Of a stretch of 17,414 nt of DNA, positions 16,282 through 17,414 are shown piece after piece (within the stretch, counting starts at the first letter, position 1; every line of letters begins with the position of its first letter). Position numbers and translations under genes: made by a program. Source of the stretch: Nostoc cf. edaphicum LEGE 07299 (lineage in GTDB: Bacteria; Cyanobacteriota; Cyanobacteriia; Cyanobacteriales; Nostocaceae); assembly GCF_015207245.1 (NCBI RefSeq), contig NZ_JADEXF010000001.1:1-17414 (forward strand), in the 5' to 3' direction. A model generated the notes under the pieces. The model had not been told where the DNA came from, searched no databases, and saw only the letters and a program-made list of their open reading frames with translations.

Positions 16282-16923
16282 CTATTCGGCGTTTCCGACG
16301 TTGACCGCGCGAAGGCATTCTACGAGAATCTCGGCTGGCGGTTCGACATCGACATCGCGGAGGGCGACTTCCGCGGCGTGCAGATAACGCCGCCCAACTC
16401 GGAAGCCTCGATCATCTTCGGCAAGGGAGTCACTCCGAACAATCCTAGCTCGGCGCACAGCCTGGTTCTCGCCGTGGACAACCTCGATGTCGCCCGCGAA
16501 GACTTGATCGCTCGCGGTGTCAACGTCAGCGAGGTCTTCCACTACGCTGGCGGCCCCTTCAACAACGCTGTGGAAAACCCGCGCGTCGGCGGGCGCGACC
16601 CGCAAGGTCGTTCCTACTTCTCATTTGCCTCGTTCGAGGACCCAGACGGGAACCTCTGGCTGCTCCAGGAAATCCAAACGCGACCGGGAAGCCGCGTTTG
16701 GAACTCTACGCAAACACGAGATATGGACGTTGCAACTCTTGCAAACCTTCTTAGCGAGACGGCGGAGTACCATGATCGCTACGAGAAAACTCACGCCGAG
16801 CATCATTGGTGGGACTGGTACGCGCCTTATCTGAGTGCACGTCAGAATGGCAGCAGTCCAGAAGAGTCCGCCGCCGCCGCTGACCGTTACATGGAAGAGG
16901 TTTTTCCTGTTCTTTCCAGATGA
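16234..16923 (+). CDS. VOC-superfamily protein 2 with C-terminal extension domain
   Basis: 229 residues. Residues 1-150 are a VOC fold paralogous to VOC1: same start MSSN, MKLEVV, DVDRAKAFYENLGW, SIIFGKGV, GVNVSEVFH and FEDPDGNLWLLQE. The opening-strand metal ligand is again not His, and the closing Glu is kept. Residues about 160-229 form an extra alpha-helical, aromatic- and His-rich segment (ETAEYHDRYEKTHAEHHWWD, then APYLSARQNG and AAAADRYMEEVF) absent from VOC1. This module is known to me as a recurrent C-terminal tail in some bacterial VOC proteins, but its function is unknown. AAAGGAG precedes the ATG by 7 nt. The gene is G/C-rich compared with the kinase region. It closes the operon, with hairpins following. 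Confidence 0.92.
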   Translation: MSSNNVNSPNMKLEVVLFGVSDVDRAKAFYENLGWRFDIDIAEGDFRGVQITPPNSEASIIFGKGVTPNNPSSAHSLVLAVDNLDVAREDLIARGVNVSEVFHYAGGPFNNAVENPRVGGRDPQGRSYFSFASFEDPDGNLWLLQEIQTRPGSRVWNSTQTRDMDVATLANLLSETAEYHDRYEKTHAEHHWWDWYAPYLSARQNGSSPEESAAAADRYMEEVFPVLSR

Positions 16924-16960
16924 TGCGGTCAGGGTTACCGCACCCGCCGAGTACATCGGC
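16924..16960 (+). terminator. Tandem hairpins immediately after VOC2
   Basis: TGCGGT (16924-16929) pairs with ACCGCA (16937-16942), and GCCGA (16946-16950) pairs with TCGGC (16956-16960). The stems are G/C-rich and adjacent but lack a T run, so intrinsic termination is uncertain. They may protect the 3' end or act with Rho-independent pausing. Confidence 0.35.
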
Positions 16961-16992
16961 GACTAGTAGTCTGCCAACCCAAAAATGTTAGG

Positions 16993-17083
16993 TGGGGGCA
17001 GGCTCTTGAGCAGGGGTGCAGGGGTGCAGAGGAGAGTTCAATGTGCCTTGTTCTTTCCCCTCTGCCCCTCTGCTCCTCCGCCC
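16993..17083. repeat. Purine/pyrimidine-rich imperfect inverted repeat
   Basis: A G/A-rich arm at about 17008-17036 (GAGCAGGGGTGCAGGGG, then TGCAGAGGAGAG) is followed after a 20-nt spacer by a C/T-rich arm at about 17057-17080 (CCCCTCTGCCCC, then TCTGCTCCTCCG). The arms pair imperfectly. Such GGGGCAGAGG-type short repeats are frequent between genes in Nostoc-type genomes. No gene overlaps it. Confidence 0.55.
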
Positions 17084-17351
17084 TTGGAGCTAGCCACCAT
17101 GCAAAGTTTCCTTGGCGTACTACTAGGTAGCAGCAGAGGCTTACGAAGCCAATGATTTTTGCTCAGGAACTCAGGGCGGCGTTCAGGTTTCTGTGCTGAG
17201 GACGTGGATGGGGAGCTAGGATCGTCCGCGTCCTGACCTCGGAACCTGCGTAAATGTGGCAGCAGCGTTCCTTCGCTCCGTATCAGATTTGGAGATCGGC
17301 TATTACCGGAGATCGTTTTATCACCTCGCGTGGACAGTAAGTTACAAAATT
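17084..17351. other. Intergenic region before the nitrilase gene
   Basis: No supportable gene. An imperfect inverted repeat, AGGACGTGG (17199-17207) with CCGCGTCCT (17226-17234), matches at 8 of 9 pairs. A 28-codon frame at 17254-17340 (MWQQRSFAPYQIW...) is too short and unrecognised to call. No clear promoter was found for the downstream gene. Confidence 0.4.
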
Positions 17352-17414
17352 ATGAAAAAGACTATCGTTAAAGCCGCTGCCGTGCAGATTAGCCCTCTTT
17401 TGTCAGAGTGGGAG
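17352..17414 (+). CDS. Probable nitrilase (carbon-nitrogen hydrolase), 5' fragment
   Basis: Only the first 21 codons are inside the window. The start MKKTIVKAAAVQISPLL matches the opening strand of nitrilase-superfamily enzymes, especially aliphatic nitrilases (typically KAAAVQISPVL...). The catalytic Glu, Lys and Cys would lie beyond the edge and cannot be checked. The ATG at 17352 has no strong ribosome site. It lies 428 nt after VOC2 in the same direction, so it may be a separate unit or loosely part of the cluster. Confidence 0.65.
   Translation, partial: MKKTIVKAAAVQISPLLSEWE

Noticed and set aside
17254..17340. 28-codon frame just before the nitrilase gene
   Set aside because: Too short, no ribosome site and no recognised similarity.

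Overview
The window looks like DNA from a filamentous, probably Nostoc-like, cyanobacterium. The evidence is the many GCGATCGC (HIP1-type) octamers on both sides of the window, a giant hybrid Ser/Thr-kinase/AAA/GAF/PAS/histidine kinase of a type common in these bacteria, short dispersed repeats inside coding sequence, and a relic of an NHPM-type peptide-export ABC transporter. Genus assignment is inference; no rRNA or tRNA gene is present to confirm it.

Layout. (1) 174-about 1260, minus strand: a decayed bacteriocin/peptide-export ABC transporter. The ATPase domain is intact, but most of the membrane domain is deleted. About 0.5 kb of degenerate intergenic sequence follows, ending in a good sigma70-type promoter. 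(2) 1787-8445, plus strand: a 2010-residue Ser/Thr kinase-AAA-helical-GAF-PAS-PAS-HisKA_3/HATPase sensor, overlapping (GTGA) a NarL/LuxR-type response regulator. (3) 8663-10351: a DsbA-fold protein lacking the second active-site Cys, a cupin and a VOC (glyoxalase-fold) protein, ending at a plausible terminator. (4) 10499-16923: a same-strand run of SDR, SDR, alpha/beta hydrolase, SDR, NIPSNAP-like protein, GMC oxidoreductase and a VOC protein with an extra C-terminal domain. (5) 16924-17351: a non-coding stretch with hairpins and a purine/pyrimidine inverted repeat. (6) The first 21 codons of a probable nitrilase, cut by the window edge.

How it may work together (inference). The sensor kinase and NarL-type regulator are a complete phosphorelay with no obvious target but the metabolic genes next door. 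Those genes combine three NAD(P)-type short-chain dehydrogenase folds, an FAD alcohol oxidase/dehydrogenase, a hydrolase, a cupin, two VOC proteins and a NIPSNAP protein. This is a set suited to oxidising or detoxifying a small organic molecule, but the substrate cannot be read from the sequence.

The cluster looks assembled from reused pieces. The leader before VOC1 is repeated before VOC2. A 52-bp segment (stop region of one gene plus the leader of the next) occurs twice exactly 1800 bp apart, bracketing SDR2 and the hydrolase. A third family of small repeats lies inside the kinase and hydrolase coding sequences. These duplications are the most unusual content of the window.
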